A DNA stretch of 64,000 nt from Thermocrinis jamiesonii (GTDB lineage Bacteria; Aquificota; Aquificia; Aquificales; Aquificaceae): contig NZ_JNIE01000003.1 in NCBI RefSeq assembly GCF_000702425.1, positions 186,650 to 250,649 of the forward strand, read 5' to 3'. The translations under genes and the position numbers were made by a program. Of the stretch, positions 36,015 to 45,515 are shown piece by piece (the first letter of the stretch is position 1; each line of letters starts with the position of its first letter). A model generated the notes under the pieces. The model worked only from the letters and a program-made list of their open reading frames with translations. It did not search any database and had not been told where the DNA came from.

Positions 36015-37291
36015 TAGCTTTTTTAGTACTCATAGGTGTTTTAATTTGGTTTCACGAGCTTGGGCACTTCTTGTTTGCCAAGCTTTTTGGTGTAAAGGTG
36101 GAAGTCTTTTCCATAGGCTTTGGTCCTGTGCTCTTAAAAAAGCAGTATGGAGAAACTGAGTACAGGCTCTCAGTCATACCCTTGGGTGGATTTGTCAAGC
36201 TTTACGGTGAAGAGGATAACTTAGCGGATCCGAGAGCTTTCTCCTCCAAGCCCAATTGGCAGAAAATACTAATAGCCTTTGCGGGATCATTCTTTAACTT
36301 CATTCTGGCGATCCTTGTCTTTTGGTTTCTTGGTGTGTTGGGTAAAGAAGTTCCAAAGTATGCTTTAGAAAAACCTGTGGTGGGGTATGTGCAAGAAAAT
36401 AGCTTGGCTGAAAGATTAGGTATAAGGGAAGGGGACTTGGTGCTTTCCGTAAACGGAAAGGAGGTTAAAACCTGGAAAGACTTAGAGGAAAGAATGCTAA
36501 GAGAGATCTTTGCAAGGACAATAACTGTGGAAGTGCTAAGAGGTGGAAAGGTTGAGGTTTTAAGGGGGGAGTTGGATGTTAGAAACCCAAAAGCCTTTGG
36601 CGCGGAGCCTATCATAGAGCCTGTTATTGGTGGTGTGTTAGAAGGAAGCCCTGCCCATCAGGTGGGTATAAGAAAGGGAGACAGAATATTAAGCATAAAC
36701 GGAGTTGAGGTTAAAACTTGGCAAGAGGCGGTAAAGCTCATAAGGTCCTCCGAAAAGATAAACCTAAGAATAGAAAGGGACGGAAGGGAAAAAGAATTAA
36801 CGATCCTTCCTATGAGGGATCCAAAAACCAACCTTTCCGTGATAGGTGTTATACCACATATAGAAACGGTAAGACTAAAACAAGGAGTTTATGAATCCTT
36901 AGTTGCCAGTGTGGAAAAGATCGTTCTTCTTTCTGGGCTAACCTTAAAGGCTGTGTGGAGTATGATAACTGGCGCTTTGTCTCCTACAAACTTGGGGGGA
37001 CCTATAGCCATTGCCCAGTTGGCAGGACAGTCTGCCCAGCAGGGAATAATCCCTTACTTAAACCTGTTAGCCTTTATCTCTGTTCAATTAGCCATATTCA
37101 ACCTTCTTCCACTTCCCATGCTTGATGGGGGCCTGATAGTTCTATTCTTTATTGAGATGTTGAGAAGAAAACCGCTCTCTGTTAAGTTCAAAGAAGCTTG
37201 GCAAAAAACGGGTTTAGCTCTTATAATAGCCCTTTCCCTTTTTGTAATACTAAACGACTTGATCAGGCTTTTCTCTGGGAAGAAGTTTTAG
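36002..37291 (+). CDS. rseP: Site-2 protease RseP family
   Basis: A 429-residue intramembrane zinc metalloprotease. HELGH lies at ~20 in the first membrane segment, and FGPVLL and the beta loop [17 protein letters not shown] follow. Two PDZ domains lie at ~120-195 and ~205-280 (each with a GIR-GD core), and the C-terminal [10 protein letters not shown] motif has the third ligand Asp. In the family it cleaves anti-sigma factors after a first cut. It overlaps proA, and its stop overlaps the convergent transaldolase by four bases. Confidence 0.94.
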   Translation: MEYVVAFLVLIGVLIWFHELGHFLFAKLFGVKVEVFSIGFGPVLLKKQYGETEYRLSVIPLGGFVKLYGEEDNLADPRAFSSKPNWQKILIAFAGSFFNFILAILVFWFLGVLGKEVPKYALEKPVVGYVQENSLAERLGIREGDLVLSVNGKEVKTWKDLEERMLREIFARTITVEVLRGGKVEVLRGELDVRNPKAFGAEPIIEPVIGGVLEGSPAHQVGIRKGDRILSINGVEVKTWQEAVKLIRSSEKINLRIERDGREKELTILPMRDPKTNLSVIGVIPHIETVRLKQGVYESLVASVEKIVLLSGLTLKAVWSMITGALSPTNLGGPIAIAQLAGQSAQQGIIPYLNLLAFISVQLAIFNLLPLPMLDGGLIVLFFIEMLRRKPLSVKFKEAWQKTGLALIIALSLFVILNDLIRLFSGKKF

Positions 37292-37941
37292 AAAGGTTTT
37301 CCTGGCACTTTCTCCCAATCCTTAAGGAATAGCTCTATTCCTTTATCCGTCAATGGATGTTGGAATAGCTTTTTCATTACCTCAAAGGGCATAGTGCATA
37401 TGTCCGCCCCTATGAGCGCCGCTTCTACCACGTGCATTGGATGTCTCACGCTTGCTACTATGATCTGCGTATCGTAATCGTAATTGTCAAAGATGGTCTT
37501 TATTTCCCTTATGATTTTCATACCCTCGTTTGACGCATCATCCAATCTACCTACAAAAGGTGAAACATACGTAGCTCCAGCCTTTGCAGCTATGAGAGCT
37601 TGGGATGGGGAAAACACTAAGGTAACATTAACCGGTATGCCTTCTGATTCCAACTCCTGCACAGCTATTATACCCTCTGGAGTCATGGGAATCTTTACCA
37701 CCACATTGTCGCCAAGATCCGCAAGCTTTCTACCTTCTTCAATCATACCCTTTGCGTCCCTTGACACAGTCTCTAAGCTCACCGGTCCATCCACCAACTG
37801 CAGAATTTCCTTTGCTACTTCCAGAAAGGGCCTGCCTGTCTTTGCTATAAGGCTTGGATTGGTAGTAACACCATCCAAAATACCCCACTCTAAGGCTTGC
37901 TTTATCTCTTCCACATTTCCCGTGTCCAAGAAAAACTGCAT
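37288..37941 (-). CDS. tal: Transaldolase (TalC/fructose-6-phosphate aldolase family)
   Basis: A 217-residue small-type transaldolase. It opens [13 protein letters not shown] and has [11 protein letters not shown]; the Schiff-base Lys83 lies in [33 protein letters not shown] is typical. It transfers dihydroxyacetone units in the non-oxidative pentose phosphate pathway. A GGAGG site precedes the ATG. The disulfide oxidoreductase gene ends 10 bases upstream, so the two are probably co-transcribed. Confidence 0.94.
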   Translation of the reverse strand: MQFFLDTGNVEEIKQALEWGILDGVTTNPSLIAKTGRPFLEVAKEILQLVDGPVSLETVSRDAKGMIEEGRKLADLGDNVVVKIPMTPEGIIAVQELESEGIPVNVTLVFSPSQALIAAKAGATYVSPFVGRLDDASNEGMKIIREIKTIFDNYDYDTQIIVASVRHPMHVVEAALIGADICTMPFEVMKKLFQHPLTDKGIELFLKDWEKVPGKPF

Positions 37942-37951
37942 GGAAAACCTC

Positions 37952-38620
37952 CTAATTGTTAGTTTTCTTTAGTTTTTCGTAGGCAGAGACCAAGTATCCC
38001 AAAAAGGCATTCTCTGGCTGAGCTCCTACAAACTCCACCAGCCCTTTGTTTATAACTATTTTCGGCACACCTACAACTTGATACCTTTCTGCAAGATCCA
38101 TGTTTTCTCCTGCATCCACGATGATTGCACTTACGTAATCGCTAGCTATTGCAAAGTTCATAGCGGTTATAGCTGCAGAAGGACAGAATCCACAGGTGGT
38201 AGTTACAAAGACCATGATCTCCATAGGCAAGTCTATGGTTTGGAGGATCTCTATGGTCCTGTCGCTCAGCTTTGGCTTTCTCTTGGAAACTTGAACAATT
38301 CCGTTTATAAGCGTGGAAAATTCAAGACCTGCAGGAAGTCCTATGTATCTTATACCATAGTCTTTATCTCCTTCTATGACTAATGTGGGCACCCGCTCTA
38401 TCTTGTAGATCTCAGCTATGTTTTTGTCTATAACCGGCGAGTAAATCTCAAGTTTTAATTTATTAGAAGATAAACTTTCCACCTCTTTTAAAAGTTCCTC
38501 TGCAGTCTGACACGTATCACAACCTATAGCTAAACTAAACAGTTTGACCTTTACCTCGTTTTCAAGCTCCTTTTCAAACAGATCTCTAAGTTGGCTTCTA
38601 ATTTCCAAGTTTAATAGCAT
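37952..38620 (-). CDS. Protein disulfide oxidoreductase (PDO), two thioredoxin folds
   Basis: A 222-residue protein with two thioredoxin-like units. The N-terminal active site is CDTC (34-37), the C-terminal one CGFC (143-146), and a cis-Pro lies in RVPTLVI and GVPKIVI. PDOs are typical of hyperthermophiles and handle cytosolic disulfide formation and peroxiredoxin reduction. AGGAGG lies before the ATG. It is first in a two-gene unit with transaldolase. Confidence 0.93.
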   Translation of the reverse strand: MLLNLEIRSQLRDLFEKELENEVKVKLFSLAIGCDTCQTAEELLKEVESLSSNKLKLEIYSPVIDKNIAEIYKIERVPTLVIEGDKDYGIRYIGLPAGLEFSTLINGIVQVSKRKPKLSDRTIEILQTIDLPMEIMVFVTTTCGFCPSAAITAMNFAIASDYVSAIIVDAGENMDLAERYQVVGVPKIVINKGLVEFVGAQPENAFLGYLVSAYEKLKKTNN

Positions 38621-38680
38621 TCAAAGATCCTCCTAAAAAATAATTATAACTAAATTTGCTACTTCTAATTCCAATTTCCC

Positions 38681-38709
38681 TTGACTATTGAAAATCATTT
38701 GCATATAAT
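38681..38709 (+). promoter_or_regulatory. Sigma-70 promoter with Fur-like operator
   Basis: TTGACT (38681-38686), a 17-base spacer, and TATAAT (38704-38709): a near-perfect housekeeping promoter. The spacer contains TGAAAATCATTTGCA, which resembles the 7-1-7 Fur box TGATAAT-N-ATTATCA (11 of 14 arm positions). This hints at iron control of the Fe-S protein gene downstream. Confidence 0.6.
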
Positions 38710-38738
38710 AGCATTTATAAAGATTGGAGGTTAGACAA

Positions 38739-40022
38739 ATGGAGTTAGCTATTGGTGGAACAAAGGACTTTGAGTTTAACATCAAGGATCCGAAGTTTTT
38801 GGACGAAAATGCCCTTTGGGAAGAGGCAAAAAGGGTTTATTCCAAGTGCAAAGACTGTAGGATGTGCGTAACCTACTGTCCTTCTTTTCCAGCACTTTTT
38901 GATGCGGTCGATAAACACGATGATGACCTAAGTAAGCTTAGCAAGGAGGAATTGGCTCTTCCCTTAGAACTTTGCTTTCATTGTAAGCAATGTTATTTCA
39001 AGTGTCCTTATACTCCACCACACGAATGGAAAATAGACTTTCCGCACCTTTCTTTAAGATACAAAGTTTGGAAGTTCAAAACCAAAGGCGCCAAACTCAC
39101 AGACAGGTTTTTGGTTAACACAGACTTAGTGGGCAAACTATCCGTTCCCTTCGCACCAATAGTTAATACGGTCAACAACATAAAACCTGTTAGGGTAATT
39201 TTAGAAAACTTTATGGGTATAGATAGGAGAGCAAAGCTTCCACCTATAAACTCTCAAACTCTGATAGACTGGTATAAAAAGAACAGAAATCCTGTGAAGG
39301 GGGAAAACGGTAAGGTAGTAGTCTTTCCCACCTGTCTTTTTAACTACAACTACTTGGAAAAGGGCATAGCTCTCCTTAGGGTGCTTGAAAAAAACGACCT
39401 TTGGGTTGAAATTCCAGAAGTTCAGTGCTGTGGCATACCTTTCTTTGATGTGGGGGACATAGACGCTTCTATTGCTAAAGCAAAACATAACGTCCAAGTG
39501 CTAAAGTCATACGTAGATGCTGGGTATGACATCATCGTGCCGGTTCCCACCTGCGCCCTGCAGATAAAGTATGAGTATCCTCTTCTTCTGCCGGATGATC
39601 CGGAGGCTAAGAGAGTTTCCGAAAAGGTCTTTGATGTGCACGAATACCTTTGGAAGCTTCACGAAAAAGGTAAGTTCAACAAAGATTTCAAGGTCTCCAT
39701 GGGAAGCATTGCATACCATATTCCTTGCCATCTAAAGTCCCTAAATGTAGGATACAGGGCTGTAGCATTGATGAGGCTTATCCCCAACACAAAAGTAAAG
39801 CTCATTGAGAGATGCTCTGGACACGACGGAACCTTTGGTGTAAAGAAACAGACCTTTGATATGGCATACAAGGTAGGCTCTAAGCTGTTTGAGGACATAA
39901 AAAGCTCAGAGGCAGACATTGTGGTATCAGATTGTCCGCTGGCAAGCAATCAAATTGAGTTAGGCACTGGAAAGAAACCACTTCATCCTATAGAGGTGCT
40001 TTATAGAGCATACGGATTATAA
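38739..40022 (+). CDS. GlpC/HdrB-like iron-sulfur protein with two CCG domains
   Basis: 427 residues. Near the N-terminus two [4Fe-4S] motifs are seen (CKDCRMCVTYCP and CFHCKQCYFKCPYTPP). Two cysteine-rich CCG domains follow (CGIPFFD with an upstream VQCC, and IPCHLKS with SGHDGTFG and SDCPLA). This arrangement is that of GlpC, lactate/glycolate oxidase subunits and heterodisulfide reductase-like electron carriers. No flavin partner gene is adjacent, so the electron donor is unknown. ATG at 38739 with GGAGG is preferred over TTG at 38724. Confidence 0.87.
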   Translation: MELAIGGTKDFEFNIKDPKFLDENALWEEAKRVYSKCKDCRMCVTYCPSFPALFDAVDKHDDDLSKLSKEELALPLELCFHCKQCYFKCPYTPPHEWKIDFPHLSLRYKVWKFKTKGAKLTDRFLVNTDLVGKLSVPFAPIVNTVNNIKPVRVILENFMGIDRRAKLPPINSQTLIDWYKKNRNPVKGENGKVVVFPTCLFNYNYLEKGIALLRVLEKNDLWVEIPEVQCCGIPFFDVGDIDASIAKAKHNVQVLKSYVDAGYDIIVPVPTCALQIKYEYPLLLPDDPEAKRVSEKVFDVHEYLWKLHEKGKFNKDFKVSMGSIAYHIPCHLKSLNVGYRAVALMRLIPNTKVKLIERCSGHDGTFGVKKQTFDMAYKVGSKLFEDIKSSEADIVVSDCPLASNQIELGTGKKPLHPIEVLYRAYGL

Positions 40023-40023
40023 T
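40018..40023 (+). promoter_or_regulatory. -10 element of thrS (TATAAT)
   Basis: TATAAT overlaps the stop of the upstream gene and lies 8 bases before the thrS ATG at 40032; no Shine-Dalgarno site. Confidence 0.5.
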
Positions 40024-40031
40024 TTTTAGCC

Positions 40032-41945
40032 ATGTTCAAAGTGGTTTTTAATGGAGTTGAGTACAATGTAGAAGAGGGAACTACGGTAAGACAATTTTTT
40101 GAAAGGGTAGGAGTGAGAGATGCCCTCGGTGCCAAACTAAACGGAAAAATACTGGATTTGCAAACACCTATAAGAGAGAATGGACACATAGCCCCCATAT
40201 ATCAAAAGGATCCAGAAAGTCTTGAAATAATGAGGCATAGCCTTTCTCATATAATGGCGCAAGCTATTAAGGAGATATACGGTAAAAAGGTAGTCCATCT
40301 TGGCGTAGGTCCTACCACAGAGGAAGGCTTTTACTATGACGTAGAGGTGGAAGGCGTCAGGATAAAAGAGGAGGACCTTCCTAAGATAGAGGAGAAGATG
40401 AAAGATATAATAAAAAGAAACCTTCCTATTGTTAGGAGGGAGCTTGAAAGGGAAGAGGCAATAAAACTTTTTGAAAGCTTAAATGAACACTACAAGCTTG
40501 ATATTATCCGAAGGATAGATGCGCAAGACATAATATCCATTTATGAACAGGGGGATTTTGTGGATCTTTGTAGGGGACCTCATGTGCCCCATACGGGAAT
40601 GGTAGGAGCTTTTAAGCTTACCCACATAGCGGGTGCCTACTGGCAAGGAGACCCATCCAAACCCATGCTCCAAAGAATATACGGCATAGCCTACTGGAGC
40701 CAAGAGGAGTTGGAAGAAAGGCTAAGGTTTTACGAGGAGGTAAAAAGAAGGGACCACAGAAAACTCGGTGCAGAGCTTGAGCTGTTTCTCATAGACGAGG
40801 ATATAGGAGGAGGATTGGTAATATGGCTTCCGAAGGGTGGTATTTACAGAAAAATTCTGGAAGACTTTTGGAAAGAAGAACATTTAAAAAGAGGCTATCA
40901 GCTCATATACACCCCACATGTAGGTAAGGCACACCTTTGGCAAACAAGCGGACACCTTGAGTATTACAGACAGAACATGTATCCACCCATGGAAATGGAA
41001 AAAGAGGAGTATTTTGTCAAACCCATGAACTGTCCCTTTCATGTTGCAGTGTACAAAAGTAAGCTAAGAAGCTACAAGGAATTACCTTTAAAGCTGGCAG
41101 AGCTTGGCACAGTCTATAGATACGAATTATCCGGAGTTTTGCACGGACTTATGAGAGTCAGAGGTTTTACCCAAGATGACGCCCACATTATATGCACGCC
41201 CGAGCAGGTGGACGATGTAATACACGAAACCTTGGACTTTGCCATCTGGATGCTAAAGGTATTTGGCTTTGAAGACTTTAAAGTCTATATCTCCACCAGA
41301 CCACCCGAAGCCATAGGTTCCCAAGAGCAGTGGGAAAAGGCAGAAAGTGCCCTTAAGAAAGCGGTGGAGAGTCTGAAGCTGAGTTACGAGATAGACGAAG
41401 GTGGAGGAGCTTTTTATGGTCCAAAGATAGACATAAAGATAAAGGATGCCATAGGTAGATTTTGGCAGTGTTCCACCATCCAGTTTGACTTTAACCTGCC
41501 AGAGCGCTTTGACATGGAGTATGTAGGTCCAGACAACAGAAGACACAGACCTTATATGATCCACAGGGCAATCTTTGGTTCCATAGAAAGATTTACGGGC
41601 ATACTGTTAGAACACTACGCCGGGCTACTGCCCTTCTGGCTGGCCCCAGTGCAGGCAAGAATAATCCCTATATCCTCTAAGCATGTAACCTACGCAAAAG
41701 AGCTTTTAGAATTTCTAAGGTCCCACAAATTTAGGGTAGAAATAGACGAAAGGAACGAAAGGCTTTCTGCTAAGGTAAGGGATGCGGAGCTTTCAAAGAT
41801 ACCTTACTTGCTCATAGTGGGAGACAGAGAGGTGGAAAACAGGTTAGTCTCCGTCAGGTCCAAGGCGGAGGGAGATCTGGGGCAAAAAAGCTGGGAAGAA
41901 CTTTTGGAGTTTTTCACAAGCTTAACAGAGATTAAAGTGTGTTAA
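40032..41945 (+). CDS. thrS: Threonyl-tRNA synthetase
   Basis: A 637-residue class II synthetase of full bacterial layout. A TGS domain (~1-60) is followed by the editing domain (MRHSLSHIMAQAIKEIYG, and the DLCRGPHVPHTG motif), the class II core with the zinc site (PMNCPFHVAVYK), YRYELSGVLHGLMRVRGFTQDDAHI, and the anticodon domain to the end. Catalyses Thr-tRNA formation and Ser editing. A leaderless start is inferred. Confidence 0.98.
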   Translation: MFKVVFNGVEYNVEEGTTVRQFFERVGVRDALGAKLNGKILDLQTPIRENGHIAPIYQKDPESLEIMRHSLSHIMAQAIKEIYGKKVVHLGVGPTTEEGFYYDVEVEGVRIKEEDLPKIEEKMKDIIKRNLPIVRRELEREEAIKLFESLNEHYKLDIIRRIDAQDIISIYEQGDFVDLCRGPHVPHTGMVGAFKLTHIAGAYWQGDPSKPMLQRIYGIAYWSQEELEERLRFYEEVKRRDHRKLGAELELFLIDEDIGGGLVIWLPKGGIYRKILEDFWKEEHLKRGYQLIYTPHVGKAHLWQTSGHLEYYRQNMYPPMEMEKEEYFVKPMNCPFHVAVYKSKLRSYKELPLKLAELGTVYRYELSGVLHGLMRVRGFTQDDAHIICTPEQVDDVIHETLDFAIWMLKVFGFEDFKVYISTRPPEAIGSQEQWEKAESALKKAVESLKLSYEIDEGGGAFYGPKIDIKIKDAIGRFWQCSTIQFDFNLPERFDMEYVGPDNRRHRPYMIHRAIFGSIERFTGILLEHYAGLLPFWLAPVQARIIPISSKHVTYAKELLEFLRSHKFRVEIDERNERLSAKVRDAELSKIPYLLIVGDREVENRLVSVRSKAEGDLGQKSWEELLEFFTSLTEIKVC

Positions 41946-41976
41946 TATGTTTCTCTAAAACTTAGAGGAGAGTGTC

Positions 41977-42222
41977 ATGGAAGAAAGAACTTATGCAGTC
42001 CCCTTTGCTTTGGTAGGCTTTTTTTTAACCTCCAAGCCCGTAGAAGAGAGCATAAGGGATGATGTAACTCCGGAGGAGCTTGAAAAACTGCAGGAAATAA
42101 TCCAAAGGATGCTCTTTACTGAGGGAGTTCAGGTAGCTATTTATCCATCTGTAGTTCCACCGGACCAAGCGGAGGATGCAGTGGAAGAGCTTGAAGATTT
42201 GATCTTTGGAGAGGAGGAATGA
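41977..42222 (+). CDS. Small conserved-looking hypothetical protein
   Basis: An 81-residue acidic protein (YAVPFALVGFFLTSKPVEES, then a helix EELEKLQEIIQRML and an acidic tail). A good ribosome-binding site (GAGGAG) and an ATGA overlap with dapB support translation. I do not recognise a family. It sits between thrS and dapB and is probably the first cistron of the dapB-archease-ubiA unit. Confidence 0.7.
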   Translation: MEERTYAVPFALVGFFLTSKPVEESIRDDVTPEELEKLQEIIQRMLFTEGVQVAIYPSVVPPDQAEDAVEELEDLIFGEEE

Positions 42223-43019
42223 CAAAAGTTATCCTTTGCGGAGCCCTTGGGAGGATGGGAAGGGCGATCTTAAGACTCTCGCTTGAATACAACAACTTGG
42301 AAGTGACTGCTGGAGTAGAACATCCAGATTGTTTGAGAGACCAAGACCTTGGAAAAGCTGTAGGAATGGAAGAGTTCAAAGGTAGAGTGCTAACCTCAAG
42401 GTTAGAAGAAGCCCTTCCCTTGGGTGATGTGGTGGTGGATTTTACTGGGAGTCCAACTGCTGCTTTAGCCCATGCCAAACTTTCTGCCTACGCACGCAAA
42501 CCAGTGGTTATAGGGACCACGGGCTTTTCCCAACAGCAGGTGGAAGAATTAAAAGAACTTTCCAACTTAGCCCCCATACTTTTATCTCCAAACATGAGCT
42601 TAGGTGTAAATCTTCTTTTTAGGCTCGCACAGATAGCAGTAAAAGCCCTAAGGGACAAAAACTTTGACGTGGAGATCTTAGAAATCCATCACAGATTCAA
42701 AAAGGATGCTCCGAGTGGAACAGCTTTAAAACTACTTGAGGTGTCTGCTCAAGCTCTGGATAAAGATCCATCCCAAGTGGGCAAGTTTGGAAGGGAAGGT
42801 ATAGATCCAAGAGGGGATGAAATAGGGGTTATGTCTTTGCGAGGTGGAGATGTGGTAGGGGAGCATACCCTTTACCTCATAGGCTTTGGAGAGAGGATAG
42901 AGCTTACCCATCGGGCTACGTCAAGGGACATATTCGCCAGGGGAACTTTGGAGGCTTGTCTGTGGATAAAGGACAAACCGCCAGGGTTTTACACCATGCT
43001 TGACGTTTTGGAGATATAG
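42219..43019 (+). CDS. dapB: 4-hydroxy-tetrahydrodipicolinate reductase
   Basis: A 266-residue NAD(P)H-dependent enzyme of the diaminopimelate/lysine route. The nucleotide-binding GALGRMGRAI, DFTGSP and TGFSQQQ stretches and the catalytic EIHHRFKKDAPSGTA block are present. It overlaps the upstream small gene by four bases and is followed directly by the archease-like gene. Needed for peptidoglycan and lysine synthesis. Confidence 0.95.
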   Translation: MTKVILCGALGRMGRAILRLSLEYNNLEVTAGVEHPDCLRDQDLGKAVGMEEFKGRVLTSRLEEALPLGDVVVDFTGSPTAALAHAKLSAYARKPVVIGTTGFSQQQVEELKELSNLAPILLSPNMSLGVNLLFRLAQIAVKALRDKNFDVEILEIHHRFKKDAPSGTALKLLEVSAQALDKDPSQVGKFGREGIDPRGDEIGVMSLRGGDVVGEHTLYLIGFGERIELTHRATSRDIFARGTLEACLWIKDKPPGFYTMLDVLEI

Positions 43020-43436
43020 ATGAGTTTTTACGAGCTTATAGAAGATATAACCGCAGATACTGGTATAAGGGTTAGGGCAAAAAGCTTAGAGGAGCTTTTC
43101 TGCAAAGCAATCCTTGCTACCTTCAACGAGATAACGGACATAGAAAGTGTTCAACCATCAAAAAAGGTAGAGTTGGAAGTTTTTGGAGAACTGCCCTATC
43201 TTTTAGCGGACACCATAAACAAAGCTTTGGTTTTGCACGAAAAAGAGAAGTTTGTAGCCAGCGGGTGTGATCTGGTGGAGCTAAAAGAAAACGGTGTCAG
43301 AGTCATACTTTCAGGTGGAGATTACGACCCAAGTTTCCATCCCTCCAAACTGGTTATAAAGGCAGCCACCTACCACAGGCTAAGGGTAGAAAAAGTTGGT
43401 GAAGAGTTTTTGGCAGAGGTAATATTTGACATATGA
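43020..43436 (+). CDS. Archease-like protein
   Basis: A 138-residue protein matching archease: the start YELIEDITADTGIRVRAKSL with a metal-binding Asp, ELFCKAILATFNEI, and the C-terminal KAATYHRLRVEKVGEEF with a final DI. Archease activates the RNA ligase RtcB and broadens its nucleotide use. No rtcB is present in the window. It begins the base after the dapB stop codon, and its own stop overlaps the next gene. Confidence 0.85.
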   Translation: MSFYELIEDITADTGIRVRAKSLEELFCKAILATFNEITDIESVQPSKKVELEVFGELPYLLADTINKALVLHEKEKFVASGCDLVELKENGVRVILSGGDYDPSFHPSKLVIKAATYHRLRVEKVGEEFLAEVIFDI

Positions 43437-44281
43437 ACCTAAAAGCTTACGCAGAGCTTACAAAGTTTGAGCACACGATTTTTGCTCTGCCTTTTTTGCT
43501 ATCTTCCGTGGTCTTGCTGGTGGATAGTTTTCCCTCCCTTTGGAAACTCTTCTGGATACTCTTAGCTTTTGTATCCGCAAGGACCTTGGGAATGTCCCTA
43601 AACAGACTAATAGACCTTCCCATAGATAAGCAAAACCCACGCACAAAAGATTGGATACACGCTAAAGGAATCATTTCGGAAGAAAGCATAAAAAGATTGG
43701 CAATTTTGTCAGGAGCCTTATTCCTTCTTTCCTCTGCGATGATAAACTTGCATACCTTTTTCCTTGCCCCTTTGGTTGTGTTTCTCCTTTGGCTTTATCC
43801 TTACGCAAAGAGAATAACCTACTACCCCCATCTTGTGTTGGGCGTGGTCTATTTTCTCATACCTGTGGCGGTTGATATTGCCTTAAACGAAAGTATATCT
43901 AAGACCGCTCTTGTGCTCGGAGTGGGAATGGGTTTTTGGGTTGCAGGCTTTGACGTTCTCTACTCCCTTCAGGATTATGAGTTTGACAAAAGCTTTGGTC
44001 TTAAGTCCATACCAGTCAAGTTCGGGCTTGGAAAGGCAATAAAAATATCGCGAGCCTTCCACTCTATAACTTTTCTGTTCCTTTTTAGTTTGATCTTTTT
44101 TGTAGATTTTCTGGGTTTTATTTACGTTCTTGGTATGCTCCTTCTTGGAGCTTTTCTTTTCTACGAGCATTCCCTTGTAAAAGAGAATGACCTTTCAAAG
44201 ATAAACAAGGCTTTTTTTACTGTCAATGGCTATGTGAGCATAGCATACTTTTTGACAGTTCTCTTTGATAGATTGCTATAA
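43433..44281 (+). CDS. UbiA-family prenyltransferase (menaquinone/ubiquinone type)
   Basis: A 282-residue membrane protein with about eight hydrophobic helices. The first Asp motif is [18 protein letters not shown] and the second [19 protein letters not shown]; these bind the prenyl diphosphate through magnesium. It is close to the 4-hydroxybenzoate polyprenyltransferase/MqnP group. Aquificaceae use menaquinones, so a quinone role is likely, but the aromatic acceptor is not known. It overlaps the archease gene by four bases. Confidence 0.88.
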   Translation: MNLKAYAELTKFEHTIFALPFLLSSVVLLVDSFPSLWKLFWILLAFVSARTLGMSLNRLIDLPIDKQNPRTKDWIHAKGIISEESIKRLAILSGALFLLSSAMINLHTFFLAPLVVFLLWLYPYAKRITYYPHLVLGVVYFLIPVAVDIALNESISKTALVLGVGMGFWVAGFDVLYSLQDYEFDKSFGLKSIPVKFGLGKAIKISRAFHSITFLFLFSLIFFVDFLGFIYVLGMLLLGAFLFYEHSLVKENDLSKINKAFFTVNGYVSIAYFLTVLFDRLL

Positions 44282-44282
44282 T
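44252..44282 (+). promoter_or_regulatory. Promoter of glyQ-ridA
   Basis: TTGACA (44252-44257) and TATAAT (44277-44282) with 19 bases between; the -10 ends 7 bases before the glyQ ATG. The spacer is slightly long. No ribosome-binding site, so a leaderless start is inferred. Confidence 0.5.
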
Positions 44283-44289
44283 TTTTCTT

Positions 44290-45132
44290 ATGTTTTTCCA
44301 AGACATCATCATAAACTTACAGCGCTTTTGGGCTGAAAAAGGATGCGCAGTTTGGCAACCTTATGACATAGAAACGGGTGCTGGGACGATGAATCCCGCT
44401 ACCTTTTTAAAAGTGCTTGGACCTAAGCCTTGGAATGTGGCTTATGTGGAACCTTCCAGAAGGCCAAAGGATGGAAGATACGGAGAAAATCCCAATAGGC
44501 TTCAGCACTACTTTCAGTTTCAAGTAATACTAAAGCCTGCACCAGACAATCCGCAAGATCTTTACCTTGAAAGCTTACAAGCCTTGGGCATTGACCCAAA
44601 GGAGCACGATATAAGGTTTGTGGAGGACGATTGGGAATCTCCCACCTTAGGTGCCTGGGGCTTGGGATGGGAGGTTTGGCTTGACGGTATGGAAATAACT
44701 CAATTTACTTACTTTCAGCAGGCTGGTGGGATAGATCTTGAAGAAATCTCCGTGGAGATAACCTATGGACTGGAGCGTATCGCCATGTATCTTCAGGGTG
44801 TGGATAGCGTTTATGACATAAAGTGGAATCAGTGGCTTACCTACGGAGATGTGTTTAAAAAAGCAGAATACGAGTGGAGCGTGTATAACTTTGAAAAGTC
44901 GGATCCCAATCTTCTTTTTAATCTCTACGAGCTATACGAAGGAGAGGTAAAAAGGCTACTCCAAGAGCGGTTAGTTCTTCCCGCATATGACTACCTCCTC
45001 AAATGTTCCCACACCTTTAACCTACTGGATGCAAGGGGTGTAATATCCGTGCAGGAAAGGGCAAGGTATATACGCAGGATGAACAACTTAGCAAAGGAGA
45101 TAGCCAAACTCTACCTTGAGGTGTATGCATGA
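44290..45132 (+). CDS. glyQ: Glycyl-tRNA synthetase alpha subunit
   Basis: A 280-residue catalytic subunit of the two-chain bacterial glycyl-tRNA synthetase. It reads [50 protein letters not shown] and [20 protein letters not shown], all GlyQ hallmarks. The beta subunit glyS is not next to it. Its stop overlaps ridA. Confidence 0.97.
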   Translation: MFFQDIIINLQRFWAEKGCAVWQPYDIETGAGTMNPATFLKVLGPKPWNVAYVEPSRRPKDGRYGENPNRLQHYFQFQVILKPAPDNPQDLYLESLQALGIDPKEHDIRFVEDDWESPTLGAWGLGWEVWLDGMEITQFTYFQQAGGIDLEEISVEITYGLERIAMYLQGVDSVYDIKWNQWLTYGDVFKKAEYEWSVYNFEKSDPNLLFNLYELYEGEVKRLLQERLVLPAYDYLLKCSHTFNLLDARGVISVQERARYIRRMNNLAKEIAKLYLEVYA

Positions 45133-45515
45133 AGACAGAGGTTTTTACGGATAGGGCACCAAAGCCAGTGGGTCCTTACTCCCAAGCGGTAAGGGTAGGG
45201 AATTTCCTGTTTCTTTCAGGACAGATAGGCATAGAGCCAAGCACGGGCAGGTTAAAGGAAAACTTTCAGGAGCAAGCAAAACAGGTTTTTGAAAACATAG
45301 GTGCAATCCTTGAGCAAGCAGGATACTCTTGGGAGGATGTGGTTAGGGTTGTGGTGTATCTAAAGGACCTTTCAAAGTTTAAGGAGTTAAACGACATCTA
45401 CGAGAAGATCTTCAAAGAAGTTAAAGTTAAACCAGCAAGAAGCACTGTAGAAGTTAGCAACCTACCACTTGGAGCGATGATTGAGGTGGAAATCACCGCC
45501 TACAAAGAAGGATAG
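45129..45515 (+). CDS. ridA: RidA family reactive-imine deaminase
   Basis: A 128-residue trimeric protein that hydrolyses reactive enamine/imine intermediates made by PLP enzymes. The hallmarks [28 protein letters not shown] and the catalytic Arg in [21 protein letters not shown] are present. ATGA overlap with glyQ; 16-base convergent overlap with thiD. Confidence 0.96.
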   Translation: MKTEVFTDRAPKPVGPYSQAVRVGNFLFLSGQIGIEPSTGRLKENFQEQAKQVFENIGAILEQAGYSWEDVVRVVVYLKDLSKFKELNDIYEKIFKEVKVKPARSTVEVSNLPLGAMIEVEITAYKEG

